Position numbers and translations under genes: made by a program. Below are positions 1 through 8,022 of a DNA stretch of 42,264 nt, in pieces; the first letter of the stretch is position 1; each line of letters opens with the position of its first letter. Under the pieces are notes generated by a model. It ran no database searches and had not been told where the DNA came from. It saw only the letters and a program-made list of their open reading frames with translations. The stretch spans positions 1 through 42,264 of the forward strand of contig JAGWHV010000002.1 in NCBI GenBank assembly GCA_028866595.1, read 5' to 3'. The stretch is from Patescibacteria group bacterium. Its GTDB lineage: Bacteria; Patescibacteriota; Minisyncoccia; Phycocordibacterales; UBA6065.

Positions 1-2264
1 CTAAGACCAAGAAATCGGCGACCATCGTCGGTGACGTGCTCGGCAAGTACCACCCTCACGGCGACGCCTCGGTATATGACGCTATGGTCAAGATGACCCA
101 GGATTTCTCCATGCGCTATCCGCTCATCATTGGCCAGGGAAACTTCGGCTCGGTCGACGGCGATGGCGCGGCCGCATACCGATACACCGAGGCAAAGATG
201 TCCCGGTTGTCCGGCGAATTGCTCCGCGATCTGGAAAAGGACACGGTCGACTTCCGGCCGAATTACGACAATACCAAGAAGGAGCCCTCTGTTCTTCCGA
301 CGGCCGTGCCCAATCTGCTTTTGAATGGCACGCTCGGCATCGCCGTCGGCATGGCCACGAACGTTCCGCCCCATAACCTCGGCGAAGTCATCGACGCCAC
401 GGTCCATCTCATCGAGAATAAAGATGCGACGACGGAGGATCTCCTCAAATTCATCAAGGGCCCGGATTTTCCGACGGGCGGCACTATATATAGCGAGAAA
501 GATATCCAGCACGCATACAGCACAGGCAAGGGCGGCGTCATTACCCGCGGCGATGCCGAGATCGTCGAGAGCAAGGCTGGCCAGTACCAGATTGTCATAA
601 CTTCGATACCGTACCGCGTCGTCAAAGCTGATCTCATTATGGCGATCGCCGACCTCGTCCGCGACAAGAAGATCGAAGGCATCAAGGGCCTTCGCGATGA
701 ATCGGCCAAGGACATCCGCATCGTCGTCGACCTTAAACAAGGCGCCCAGCCGCAAAAAGTCCTCAATTTTCTTTACAAGCACACCCAGCTCGAGGACACC
801 TTCCACCTCAACATCGTCGCTCTCGTCAAAGGCCGGCCGGAGACGCTTTCGCTCAAGTCCATCCTTGAGAGCTTTGTCGAGCATCGTGTCGAGGTCGTCA
901 AGCGCCGCACGGCCTTTGACCTCAAGGAAGCCGAGGCTCGCGAGCATATCCTCCTCGGTCTTAAGAAAGCTCTCGATCATATCGACGAGATCATCAAGCT
1001 CATCAAAAAATCGAGTTCCGTCGAGGACGCCCGGATAGCCTTGATGAAGACATTCAAATTCTCCGAGATCCAGGCCCAGGCCATCCTCGATATGCGCCTC
1101 CAAAAACTTGCCGGCCTCGAGCGCAAGAAGATCGAGGACGAGCTCGACGCCGTCCAAGCGCTCATCAAAGAGCTCAAAGAGCTCCTTGCTTCGCCGAAAA
1201 AGATCCTTGCCGTCATTAAAAAGGAGCTGGCCGACATCAAAGAGAAATACGGCGACCCGCGTCGGACGAAAGTCATTCGAAGCGGCGTCAAGGCGCTCTC
1301 CGACGAAGACCTCATCCCTGACGTTGAAAGCGTCCTCGTCCTCACCCAGGGCGGCTACGTCAAGCGGACGATGCCCGATGAATACCGCAAGCAACGTCGC
1401 GGAGGCGTCGGCGTCGTCGACCTCGACACCAAGGAAGAGGACTTCGTGACAAATCTCGTGACGACGAACACGCACGCCGACATCCTCTTCTTTACCGACA
1501 AAGGCAAGGCATATCAGATCAAGATGTACGAATTGCCCGAAGGCCGCCGCGCCACCAAAGGCAAAGCGCTCGTCAATTTCCTCTCTCTCGGCGACAGCGA
1601 AAAAGTCACGTCCATCCTGCCGATGCCAAAAGAGTCCAAACAATCGAGCCTTTCGATGATGATGGTCACAAAACTCGGCACGGCCAAGAAAGTAAAGGCC
1701 GAGTCATTCCACGACGTCCGCAGGAGCGGCATCATCGCCATCACCCTCGAGCCGGGCGACTCTCTCATGTCCGTGTCGTTCGTCTCGAAAGGCGACGAGA
1801 TGTCGATCGTCACCGCCCTTGGCCAGTCGATCAGGTTCAAAGAGTCCGACGTTCGCGAGATGGGCCGGTCGGCCATGGGCGTTCGCGGCATCAATCTCGC
1901 TAAGAGCAAAGGACAGAGCGACTACGTCGTCTCCGCCGACGTCGTCAGGAAAGACATGAAGAATCCGCGGATCATGGTTATATCCAAGAACGGCTATGGC
2001 AAAACGACCGAAGCAGGGGAGTACAAGACGCAGAATCGCGGCGGCTCGGGCATCCTTACGATGAATGTCACCGACAAAACTGGTCAGGTCATCGCCGCTA
2101 AAGTCGTCACCGACGAGGATAGCGAGCTCGTCGCCATGTCGAAAAAATCGCAGGTCGTCCGCATCGATATCAAAGAGATCCCCGTTCTCGGCCGATCGAC
2201 CCAAGGCGTCCGCGTCATGAAGCTCCGCGAAGGCGATTCGCTCGCGAGCGTGGTGTGTTTGTAG
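1..2264 (+). CDS. gyrA: DNA gyrase subunit A, 3' part (5' end outside window)
   Basis: Breakage-reunion subunit of DNA gyrase, which with GyrB introduces negative supercoils using ATP. The reading frame is open from base 3 and enters inside the winged-helix domain ([19 protein letters not shown]). The catalytic tyrosine lies in [10 protein letters not shown]. The coiled coil of the tower region follows, then the C-terminal beta-pinwheel. The pinwheel begins with QRRGGVGV, a good match to the GyrA-box (QRRGGKG), which separates GyrA from ParC. The stop is TAG at 2262. About 750 residues are visible, so only the first 80-100 are missing. An unusually elaborate terminator-like hairpin follows directly. 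Identification is very secure. Confidence 0.97.
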   Translation, partial: KTKKSATIVGDVLGKYHPHGDASVYDAMVKMTQDFSMRYPLIIGQGNFGSVDGDGAAAYRYTEAKMSRLSGELLRDLEKDTVDFRPNYDNTKKEPSVLPTAVPNLLLNGTLGIAVGMATNVPPHNLGEVIDATVHLIENKDATTEDLLKFIKGPDFPTGGTIYSEKDIQHAYSTGKGGVITRGDAEIVESKAGQYQIVITSIPYRVVKADLIMAIADLVRDKKIEGIKGLRDESAKDIRIVVDLKQGAQPQKVLNFLYKHTQLEDTFHLNIVALVKGRPETLSLKSILESFVEHRVEVVKRRTAFDLKEAEAREHILLGLKKALDHIDEIIKLIKKSSSVEDARIALMKTFKFSEIQAQAILDMRLQKLAGLERKKIEDELDAVQALIKELKELLASPKKILAVIKKELADIKEKYGDPRRTKVIRSGVKALSDEDLIPDVESVLVLTQGGYVKRTMPDEYRKQRRGGVGVVDLDTKEEDFVTNLVTTNTHADILFFTDKGKAYQIKMYELPEGRRATKGKALVNFLSLGDSEKVTSILPMPKESKQSSLSMMMVTKLGTAKKVKAESFHDVRRSGIIAITLEPGDSLMSVSFVSKGDEMSIVTALGQSIRFKESDVREMGRSAMGVRGINLAKSKGQSDYVVSADVVRKDMKNPRIMVISKNGYGKTTEAGEYKTQNRGGSGILTMNVTDKTGQVIAAKVVTDEDSELVAMSKKSQVVRIDIKEIPVLGRSTQGVRVMKLREGDSLASVVCL

Positions 2265-2269
2265 CAAAA

Positions 2270-2383
2270 GAAAAGAGCCGGATATTCCCGTCGAAAACCA
2301 CGAAAAATCTCTGCTGAGATTTTTCTCTCTCCGGCGCCGCCGCGCCTACGAAGGGTTTTCTCAAGGAATATCCGGCTCTTTTC
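2270..2383 (+). terminator. Extended cruciform terminator-like element after gyrA
   Basis: A perfect 18-19 bp inverted repeat has arms AAAAGAGCCGGATATTCC at 2271-2288 and its complement at 2365-2382, A-rich on the left and T-rich on the right like an intrinsic terminator. The 76 nt loop is itself folded: GAAAACC (2293-2299) pairs with GGTTTTC (2354-2360). Inside that are two hairpins, a 10 bp stem with a TGCT loop (2302-2325) and GGCGC/GCGCC (2333-2346). A second element with the same architecture follows rpmG. Confidence 0.75.
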
Positions 2384-2386
2384 ATC

Positions 2387-2395
2387 TGTTATAAT
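2387..2395 (+). promoter_or_regulatory. Extended -10 promoter (TGtTATAAT), leaderless
   Basis: TATAAT at 2390-2395 is preceded by TG at 2387. The ATG of the methyltransferase begins 6 nt after the box, so the predicted transcription start is the A of the ATG. There is no Shine-Dalgarno and no recognisable -35. Confidence 0.65.
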
Positions 2396-2401
2396 CAAAC
2401 C

Positions 2402-2929
2402 ATGTTCTCAGATCCCCAGCACAATATCGAACAGTTCGGTCTTTCTGATGGCGCGATAGTGGCCGATCTCGGGGCGGGGTCGGGATTTTATGCGATAGCT
2501 GCCGCCAAGGCCGTCGCACCCAGAGGGAAAGTCTATGCCGTCGACGTAAAGCGCGACCTTCTCGAACGGCTCAAGCGCGAGGCGGTTCGCGAGCATATTC
2601 ACAACATCGAGATCCTCGCCGGCGACCTCGAAAAGCTCGGCGGCTCGAAGATCAGGGAATCGTCGTGCGATGTCTGCATCGCTTCGAACATACTTTTCAT
2701 GATCGAAGACAAGAAAAGCTTCTTTCTCGAGGCGAGGCGCATCCTCAAAGGTGGCGGCCGCCTATTCCTCATCGACTGGTCGGCGTCCTTCTCCCAGATG
2801 GGGCCGCATCCCGACCATGTCGTCTACAAGGACGCTGCTCGAGAGCTCTGCCGTCAAGCGGGCTTCGAATTCGAACGAGAGGTGAATGCCGGCTCGCATC
2901 ACTATGGTATAATTTTCCGCAAGAAGTAG
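2402..2929 (+). CDS. Class I SAM-dependent methyltransferase
   Basis: Rossmann-fold methyltransferase of 175 residues, substrate unknown. Motif I is ADLGAGSGFYAIAAA near residue 20, and the acidic residue that would bind the SAM ribose lies in VYAVDVKRDLL. The later strand IASNILFMIEDKK and the LKGGGRLFLIDW segment are typical of the Methyltransf_11/25 group (UbiE-like). It is about the size of a bare catalytic domain, so no separate substrate domain is visible. The start is the ATG that sits 6 nt after a TATAAT box. The last codons contain the promoter of the next gene. It could act on a small molecule, lipid or protein; the sequence does not say. Confidence 0.85.
   Translation: MFSDPQHNIEQFGLSDGAIVADLGAGSGFYAIAAAKAVAPRGKVYAVDVKRDLLERLKREAVREHIHNIEILAGDLEKLGGSKIRESSCDVCIASNILFMIEDKKSFFLEARRILKGGGRLFLIDWSASFSQMGPHPDHVVYKDAARELCRQAGFEFEREVNAGSHHYGIIFRKK
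2906..2913 (+). promoter_or_regulatory. Extended -10 promoter (TGgTATAAT) inside methyltransferase 3' end
   Basis: TATAAT at 2908-2913 with upstream TG at 2905-2907 predicts a start near 2920 and a leader of about 19 nt before the ATG at 2939. Confidence 0.5.
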
Positions 2930-2938
2930 CGCACAGAG

Positions 2939-4237
2939 ATGACCCGTTTCCAGCTCATATTCACTGGAGTACTCGTAGCCTTGGGCATAGCCGGAGCGGT
3001 GATTTTTGCCATATCCAAGAACGGGAGCTCGCAAGGGCCGGCGGCTGTCGTCATGTGGGGCACGATACCGGCCGACGAGATGAATAGCTTCCTATCGAAA
3101 GTCACGCCGGATAATCGCTCGACGCTCAACGTCTCGTATGTTCAGAAGGACTCATCGACATTCGAGTCTGATCTCATCGCCGCCCTCGCCAATGGCCAGG
3201 GCCCGGACATGGTGCTCTTGCCCCAGGATCTCATCCTCAAGGAGCTTAACAAGTTCTATGTCGTACCCTTTGCTAATTATTCGGAACGGACGTTCCAGGA
3301 TTCTTTCATCCAAGAAGGCGAGCTCTATCTGACCTCGAACGGCGTCATCGGTTTCCCGTTCACTGTCGATCCGATGGTCATGTACTGGAATCGCGACACG
3401 TTCTCGAACGCCGGCGTGTCCGAACCGCCAGTGAGCTGGGCCCAATTCTTCGACCTTGCGCCGAAGATGACCATCAAGGACTCGAACAATAATATCGTCG
3501 AGAGCGCGCTCGCCTTCGGCGAGTCGACCAATGTCGCGCATTTCAAGGATATCCTCTCGCTCCTCTCGCTCCAGGCTGGCACGCCGATCGTCGCCGCCGA
3601 CAGCCAAGGCAATCTCAAGAGCGAACTCGACGCGAGCATAGGTCAAGGCCTCGTGCCGGGCGAAGAGGCGCTCTCGTACTTCACCCAATTCTCTAATCCG
3701 CTCAAGACCATATATTCTTGGAATCGGGCGATGCCTCTCGATCGCGATGCGTTCGTCGCTGGCCAGCTCGCCGTCTATTTCGGCTATGCGAGCGAGCTCA
3801 CGGCTATCCGCGCCGCCAATCCGAATTTGAATTTCGACGTAGCCATGGTGCCGCAGAGCGGCACCAAGAAACTGACGTTCGGCAACATGGAAGCCATCGC
3901 TTTGCTCAAGAGCTCGAAGAATGTCTCTTCGGCATTCACCGCCGCGGTGACGCTCACGAGCGCTCCGCTCGCCACCGAGTGGTCGAGCGAGACTGGCATG
4001 CCGCCAGTCAGGCGCGACTTGCTCGCGACTCTGCCGGGCGATGCGGCTGCGTCGATCTTTTACCAGAGCGCCCTCATCTCGATCGCTTGGCTCGATCCGA
4101 ACAGGGAAGCGACCGCCCAGGTGTTCTCTGCTATGGTCGAAAACGTCATTTCCGGCAATCTGCTCGTCTCCGATTCCGTCAAGGCCGCGAGCGACTCGAT
4201 CGACAGCTATCTCCGGGCCGATTCTTCCGGATCGTAA
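2939..4237 (+). CDS. Extracellular solute-binding protein, family 1 (MalE/UgpB-like)
   Basis: 432-residue periplasmic-binding-type protein of the ABC sugar-binding class. Residues 7-27 form one hydrophobic segment (signal or anchor), with no lipobox cysteine. The body shows family features: an early strand AVVMWGTIPADEMNSF, the GQGPDMVLLPQDLI segment, and GVIGFPFTVDPMVMYWNRDTF, which resembles the ligand cleft region of MalE-like proteins. No permease or ATPase gene lies nearby. The gene is followed at 16 nt by TrbC/VirB2-like pilin genes, so it may serve at the cell surface rather than in a conventional importer. Ligand unknown. Confidence 0.85.
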   Translation: MTRFQLIFTGVLVALGIAGAVIFAISKNGSSQGPAAVVMWGTIPADEMNSFLSKVTPDNRSTLNVSYVQKDSSTFESDLIAALANGQGPDMVLLPQDLILKELNKFYVVPFANYSERTFQDSFIQEGELYLTSNGVIGFPFTVDPMVMYWNRDTFSNAGVSEPPVSWAQFFDLAPKMTIKDSNNNIVESALAFGESTNVAHFKDILSLLSLQAGTPIVAADSQGNLKSELDASIGQGLVPGEEALSYFTQFSNPLKTIYSWNRAMPLDRDAFVAGQLAVYFGYASELTAIRAANPNLNFDVAMVPQSGTKKLTFGNMEAIALLKSSKNVSSAFTAAVTLTSAPLATEWSSETGMPPVRRDLLATLPGDAAASIFYQSALISIAWLDPNREATAQVFSAMVENVISGNLLVSDSVKAASDSIDSYLRADSSGS

Positions 4238-4253
4238 CAGCTCATAACGTCAC

Positions 4254-4742
4254 ATGAAGCGCATCATCGCCATCTCAATGATCTCTCTCATCGTCGCCGC
4301 GACCTTCGGCGGAGCGGTGGTGTTCGCTGCCCAATCACCGAGTCAGACGGCGGGTTCTGCCTCACCCCAATCATCAAGTTTCCAACTCGTCTCGTGTAAT
4401 CCGACGATCGATCCGTCAGGCCAGTTTGTCCAAGGCACTGAATGTGACTACAGCCAGCTCATCGCTACAGCGACAAGGATCATTATGTTCGTGCTCTATA
4501 TCCTTACGCCGCTTGTCATAGGCATGATCCTCTATGCAGGCTTTAAATACATGATGGCGGGTAGCGATGCGCGCCTTCTGGAAGACGCAAAAAAAATGTT
4601 CAAGCCCATCCTCATCGGCGTCTTCTTTATTTTCGCCGCCTGGCTTATCGTCTATACTATACTGAACGGCCTCCTTGCGAGTCAGATCGGCGATGTAAAA
4701 AAGACCGACATCATCCCCACGACTCCTAATTCAACACAATGA
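4254..4742 (+). CDS. TrbC/VirB2-like two-helix membrane protein (pilin-like), copy 1
   Basis: 162 residues: signal peptide (1-26), a Ser/Gln-rich linker with two cysteines (SCNPT, TECDY), then two hydrophobic helices (about 82-103 and 117-141) separated by the short polar turn SDARLLEDAKKMF. This layout is that of the TrbC/VirB2 pilin family common in CPR genomes. In model systems such subunits build conjugative or type IV secretion pili; here the role is inferred. It overlaps the next gene by 4 nt (ATGA), indicating translational coupling, and follows the binding protein by 16 nt, so all three likely share one transcript. No VirB4 or VirD4 ATPase is visible in the window. Confidence 0.75.
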   Translation: MKRIIAISMISLIVAATFGGAVVFAAQSPSQTAGSASPQSSSFQLVSCNPTIDPSGQFVQGTECDYSQLIATATRIIMFVLYILTPLVIGMILYAGFKYMMAGSDARLLEDAKKMFKPILIGVFFIFAAWLIVYTILNGLLASQIGDVKKTDIIPTTPNSTQ

Positions 4743-5281
4743 AAAAGACATCGATCATATTCGCGGTCGCCCTGGCTTCGCTTTTGTTCGCGCAGACAGC
4801 TTTCGCTTTGACCGCCGCGCCGGGCTCGGCGAATTCTCTTCTTACGGGACCATCTCAAGATCAGACGAACCCGAGTACGAGTCAGACCAACCTGCCGCAA
4901 AGCAGTACGAATGCGCCTCAAAGCAGCACTAATCCTCCGCAGTCGACGACGAATCCACCTCAATCGACGACAAATGCAAACACAGGCGCGACATCTCCGT
5001 CTTCGGCGCTAGGCACGATCCCGAATCCACTCAACGGTGTGAATAGCCTCTCTGATCTGTTCTACAAGATCGTCAACCTCGTCGTGAGCATAAGCTATGT
5101 AGTCGTTGCTTTTTTCCTTATCTTGTCTGGATTTAAATTCGTTACAGCCCAGGGGAACGAGAGCAAGCTCGAAGATGCAAAGAGCACTTTTTTTCACACG
5201 GTCATCGGCGCTTTCATCGTCATCGGCGCCCAGGTTATCATCGATGTGGTCAAGAGCATATTCACGAGCTTTGTCTCCTGA
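4739..5281 (+). CDS. TrbC/VirB2-like two-helix membrane protein, copy 2, with Asn/Pro/Ser/Thr repeat
   Basis: 180 residues: signal peptide (about 1-23), then a low-complexity region (about 35-85) built from imperfect repeats of the type QSSTNPPQ and QSTTNPPQ, then two hydrophobic helices around 110-131 and 147-175 joined by QGNESKLEDAKSTFFHT. The polar turn with a Leu-Glu-Asp-Ala-Lys core matches the preceding gene (LLEDAKKMF), so the two are paralogs. The repeat probably forms an extended, possibly glycosylated, extracellular spacer. The gene ends in TGA, evidence that TGA is a stop here. Confidence 0.75.
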   Translation: MKKTSIIFAVALASLLFAQTAFALTAAPGSANSLLTGPSQDQTNPSTSQTNLPQSSTNAPQSSTNPPQSTTNPPQSTTNANTGATSPSSALGTIPNPLNGVNSLSDLFYKIVNLVVSISYVVVAFFLILSGFKFVTAQGNESKLEDAKSTFFHTVIGAFIVIGAQVIIDVVKSIFTSFVS

Positions 5282-5285
5282 CAAA

Positions 5286-5309
5286 ATAAAAAGCCGTCGT
5301 CTTGACGGC
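5286..5309 (-). terminator. Intrinsic terminator of the minus-strand gene
   Basis: On the minus strand GCCGTC (5309-5304), loop, GACGGC (5298-5293), then a run of T with one A. It lies 11 nt after the stop of the 5320-6129 gene and between two convergent genes. Confidence 0.8.
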
Positions 5310-5319
5310 ATTGTGAGAG

Positions 5320-6129
5320 CTATCTCCTCTCGATCGTGAAGGGCTCGTCTGGCGACCAGAAAACCACTCCGTCGGCGTCGTGGATATCGAATCTTCCGTC
5401 GACAAGACGGACAGGCATGGTCTCTTCCCAATGATGAAAGCCGTGGCGGTATAAAAGCACTGCCTGGAGGCCGGAAAAGAAGTGAAGCACTATACGCCCG
5501 CTTTTGATTTGACGGCTCGAAAACTCTTCAGACCTCTCTCCCGGGGAATAGGTGCGCATCCCGCAGAGCTTTTTCACGGGCGTGCTGTCTATTGTCCCTG
5601 TACTCGGTGATGGGACGGTAGGATTTGGTCTATCGACGACAGATCGCGGTTGAGGAGTGTCGGAAAGACTTTCCTCCGGCTCGGCATCTCGGTGTCGTAG
5701 GATATTTCGGAGAGCCTGCTGGGTTTTCTCATTTCCTGAATTGATATCGTGCCGCATCTGACCGTTCGTCTCAGCGAGCGTCGCTCCGACATTGATGGCG
5801 GTCTCCGCGACGTTTTGGAGACCTCTCTCGACCCTTCCTGTCGCCGTCTCAATAGTCTCACGCGTCTTATCTCCGTCTGACGAAAGCGACTCCTTCATCT
5901 GCGTCGTCGCATCAGCTATGGCCGATTTGATGTCCGAGTATCCCATCGTCTCCAGTCGCGACGATGCGCGGTTTCCCGTGACCATCATAACGGCGAGAAT
6001 GCATACGAGAATGGTCGTATACAAGAACAACGTCTCGGGCTTGCTCCACAACCTCTTTTTCCGTCGCCTTTTTCTTTGCACGACTGGCGTAGAAGTCATT
6101 TTCCGTGAGGACTGATTTCCTGGGCTCAT
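5320..6129 (-). CDS. Membrane-anchored protein with coiled-coil-like region, function unknown
   Basis: 269 residues from ATG 6129. A strongly basic N-terminus (RKRRRKKRLW) precedes one transmembrane helix (about 35-53). A long polar helical stretch follows (about 60-150, many Ala/Thr/Glu/Gln, heptad-like). Then comes a Pro/Ser linker, and a C-terminal globular part (about 190-269) containing LCGMRTYSPGE and WEETMPVRLVDGRFDIHDADGVVFW. I recognise no family. The domain order resembles a spacer that holds a small domain away from the membrane. It is encoded opposite to the flanking pilin genes, between copies 2 and 3. A start at the internal ATG giving MTSTPVVQ (6099) is also possible. Confidence 0.6.
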   Translation of the reverse strand: MSPGNQSSRKMTSTPVVQRKRRRKKRLWSKPETLFLYTTILVCILAVMMVTGNRASSRLETMGYSDIKSAIADATTQMKESLSSDGDKTRETIETATGRVERGLQNVAETAINVGATLAETNGQMRHDINSGNEKTQQALRNILRHRDAEPEESLSDTPQPRSVVDRPNPTVPSPSTGTIDSTPVKKLCGMRTYSPGERSEEFSSRQIKSGRIVLHFFSGLQAVLLYRHGFHHWEETMPVRLVDGRFDIHDADGVVFWSPDEPFTIERR

Positions 6130-6336
6130 GTGATCTTTCAAATGCAAGAGAATAGCGAAGCGCGGCCCGCGCTTCCTTGCAGGTACTATTCTGGATATAG
6201 TACGAATGGTTTAGGAAACCATATTCATCGCTCGGCAAACGCCGCGGCGCTCGGGCTGGGGATAAATACGGCGAATATCGACCAGGTCTGATATACTTAG
6301 GATGCAATTTTTGATTATAAAGGTTTACTCAGCACT
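6130..6336. promoter_or_regulatory. Divergent intergenic region with hairpin and extended -10 promoter
   Basis: On the plus strand TGaTATACT at 6290-6298 gives a predicted start near 6305 and a leader of about 32 nt for the pilin gene at 6337. A second AT-rich segment (TTATAAAGG, about 6315-6323) is an alternative. An imperfect hairpin lies at 6150-6191: GAATAG/CTATTC outside GAAGCGC/GCGCTTC. It would be in the leader of the minus-strand gene. Confidence 0.4.
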
Positions 6337-6744
6337 ATGAAGAAAGCTTTCATTATCGGCGCCAGTATCGTCGCTTTGACGCTCTTTTCGGCCTCGACCG
6401 TTTTCGCTGCCGCTACACTCGCACCGGCGGCCGCGTCACAAGCGAATTTGGGTGCCTGTTCTTCGCTCACTACTTATGGTCTGACCGGTGTCGTAAGCTG
6501 CATCATAAGCATATTGAATAACCTTGTTATTCTCCTCATCGCCGGGGCCGTCGTGTATATCGTCTATGGCGCGTTTGAGATGATTCGGAGCGAGGAAAAG
6601 AGAGAAAGCGGCCGTCAGACCATCGTCTATGGCATCATAGGGCTATTCGTGATGATCTCGATCTGGGGCTTCGTTAACATCCTGAGCAGCACATTCAAGC
6701 TCCAATCTGGTCCGATAACTCCTCCAGCGCTCGTAAATCAGTAA
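6337..6744 (+). CDS. TrbC/VirB2-like two-helix membrane protein, copy 3
   Basis: 135 residues: signal peptide ending near FAAATLA, a short region with two cysteines (GACSS, VVSCII), then two membrane helices around 50-75 and 90-112 separated by RSEEKRESGRQT. The second helix carries the segment YGIIGLFVMISIWGFVN, nearly identical to the next two genes (YGVIAIFVMISIWGLVN and YGIIGLFIMFSVWGIIQ). The three are therefore recent paralogs forming their own subfamily, distinct from copies 1 and 2. Inferred pilin-like subunit; a membrane-pore role is an alternative. Confidence 0.7.
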   Translation: MKKAFIIGASIVALTLFSASTVFAAATLAPAAASQANLGACSSLTTYGLTGVVSCIISILNNLVILLIAGAVVYIVYGAFEMIRSEEKRESGRQTIVYGIIGLFVMISIWGFVNILSSTFKLQSGPITPPALVNQ

Positions 6745-6785
6745 TTTGGGATATCCCCATACGCCGATTTTCCGCCTGTTTTTCT

Positions 6786-6794
6786 TGGTACAAT
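6786..6794 (+). promoter_or_regulatory. Extended -10 promoter (TGgTACAAT)
   Basis: TACAAT at 6789-6794 with TG at 6786 lies in the 96 nt gap before the pilin gene at 6841, giving a leader of about 40 nt. A TATAAG closer to the ATG is an alternative. Confidence 0.4.
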
Positions 6795-6840
6795 AGAGGG
6801 GCAAATGATTTTGCGGCATTATTATAAGTTTTAGCGATAT

Positions 6841-7203
6841 ATGAAAAAATTCAGCTACATAGCGGTATTGGCTGCGGCGCTCCCGTTCTCGGCGGATGCC
6901 GCGATCAACAACGTCTGGGACATCTTCCGCTTTATCCAGAGCCTTCTCAACACGATCCTGCCTCTCATCATAGCGGCGGCAGTCGTTTACTTCGTGTGGG
7001 GCATGTTCCAGCTCTTTCTCGCTGGCGATGAGGAAAAGAAGGAGAAAGCCAAGACGACGGTCATATACGGCGTCATCGCGATATTCGTGATGATCTCGAT
7101 CTGGGGCCTCGTCAATATCCTCGTCAACACCTTTGGCTTGAGCAACGTCTCGCCGACATCGAACGGCACAAATCAGCTTCCATCCGTTCCGATAAACGGC
7201 TAA
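6841..7203 (+). CDS. TrbC/VirB2-like two-helix membrane protein, copy 4
   Basis: 120 residues. A cleavable-looking signal (MKKFSYIAVLAAALPFSADA) is followed by a short segment and two helices (about 38-60 and 76-99) separated by the charged turn AGDEEKKEKAKTT. The signature FVMISIWGLVNILVNTF in helix 2 matches copy 3 closely and copy 5 partly. There are no cysteines, unlike copies 1 and 3. It is followed at 4 nt by copy 5, so the two are co-transcribed. Having a signal peptide fits insertion as a pilin precursor; function remains inferred. Confidence 0.7.
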   Translation: MKKFSYIAVLAAALPFSADAAINNVWDIFRFIQSLLNTILPLIIAAAVVYFVWGMFQLFLAGDEEKKEKAKTTVIYGVIAIFVMISIWGLVNILVNTFGLSNVSPTSNGTNQLPSVPING

Positions 7204-7207
7204 GCCG

Positions 7208-7465
7208 ATGAACACGAACGCGCTGAACTATCCTGTAGTCCAGAAGCTGTTCACGCTTGTTGTAAATCCTGTAGTCGAGCTACTCTTTGCCGCGGCTGCT
7301 TTCTACTTTATTTGGGGCGTATTCAAGTACATCAGGAACTCTGATGACCCGAGCGGCAGGGAAGAGGGCGGTAAGCATATCTTATATGGCATCATCGGCT
7401 TGTTCATCATGTTCTCCGTGTGGGGAATAATTCAAGTCGTGAGGAGCACTCTCGGGGTTCATTAA
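7208..7465 (+). CDS. TrbC/VirB2-like two-helix membrane protein, copy 5 (short)
   Basis: 85 residues, the smallest paralog, without the signal peptide of its neighbours. It has two hydrophobic helices (about 13-36 and 57-80) joined by RNSDDPSGREEGGKH. Shared features are FYFIWGVFKYI before the turn and YGIIGLFIMFSVWGI after it. It lies 4 nt behind copy 4 in the same operon. Loss of the signal peptide may mean it stays an inner-membrane component, or that insertion uses helix 1 directly. The gene ends 24 nt before a bidirectional-looking hairpin. Confidence 0.65.
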   Translation: MNTNALNYPVVQKLFTLVVNPVVELLFAAAAFYFIWGVFKYIRNSDDPSGREEGGKHILYGIIGLFIMFSVWGIIQVVRSTLGVH

Positions 7466-7483
7466 GACATTCGACTGAAGAAA

Positions 7484-7515
7484 TAAAAAGGGCCGGAGCG
7501 AAAGCTCCGGCCCTT
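7484..7515 (-). terminator. Intrinsic terminator for the 7519-9632 minus operon
   Basis: A 12 bp stem (7488-7499 with 7504-7515, core GGGCCGGAGC, loop GAAA on the plus strand) is followed on the minus strand by TTTTTATTTC. It sits 4 nt after the stop of the 7519 gene and separates convergent operons. Confidence 0.85.
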
Positions 7516-7518
7516 GTG

Positions 7519-8022
7519 TTAGAGCCTGGTTGCCCTCTCAACACGGAACGCCACGGTTGTTCCCACGGGTTCCAGCCGTTCGTAGGCGACATCGCCGGGA
7601 GTGAATGACACTCCTACTTTGCCGACGGTCGATGCTTTCATCGTGTCGCCGGTGAACGTCTTGTACTCGATGGGGACCTTGGCGTATGCCGGCCAGACGT
7701 GGACGACATATCCCGTGACGGGAATCCAGGAACTCTGCTCGCCGGGGTGGATGACAACGACGTCGGTCATCTGTCCCGGCTGAAGCGAGGAGTATGGATC
7801 CTCCGGCTTCGGCGCTGCCGCCGCTCGCGGTTGAGTCCCGACATTCGGGGTGCCGCTCGCGGCGAGGGTGCCCGTCTGGGCGAGCGCGGTCGCGGCCACC
7901 TGCTGTTTGGCGGTTGAGATGTGAGTCTTGACCGCCAACGTGACGAGACAGATGGCTGTCACGATTATAAGGGTGCCGCCGATTCGGTTGGTGATCTTCA
8001 TCACCTTCTCCGTCGTTGTCAT
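7519..8022 (-). CDS. Single-pass membrane protein with extracytoplasmic beta-rich domain, unknown
   Basis: 167 residues. One transmembrane helix (about 14-33, GGTLIIVTAICLVTLAV) follows a short polar N-terminus. An Ala/Thr/Gln-rich linker and an AAAAPKPEDP spacer come next. The C-terminal domain (about 85-167) contains alternating strands such as MTDVVVIHPGEQSSWIPVTGYVVHVWPAY and TTVAFRVERATRL. The start ATG overlaps the stop of the SPFH-type gene by 4 nt (ATGA), so the two proteins are translationally coupled and probably act together at the membrane. SPFH proteins often pair with NfeD partners, but I see no NfeD features here. Function unknown. Confidence 0.6.
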   Translation of the reverse strand: MTTTEKVMKITNRIGGTLIIVTAICLVTLAVKTHISTAKQQVAATALAQTGTLAASGTPNVGTQPRAAAAPKPEDPYSSLQPGQMTDVVVIHPGEQSSWIPVTGYVVHVWPAYAKVPIEYKTFTGDTMKASTVGKVGVSFTPGDVAYERLEPVGTTVAFRVERATRL

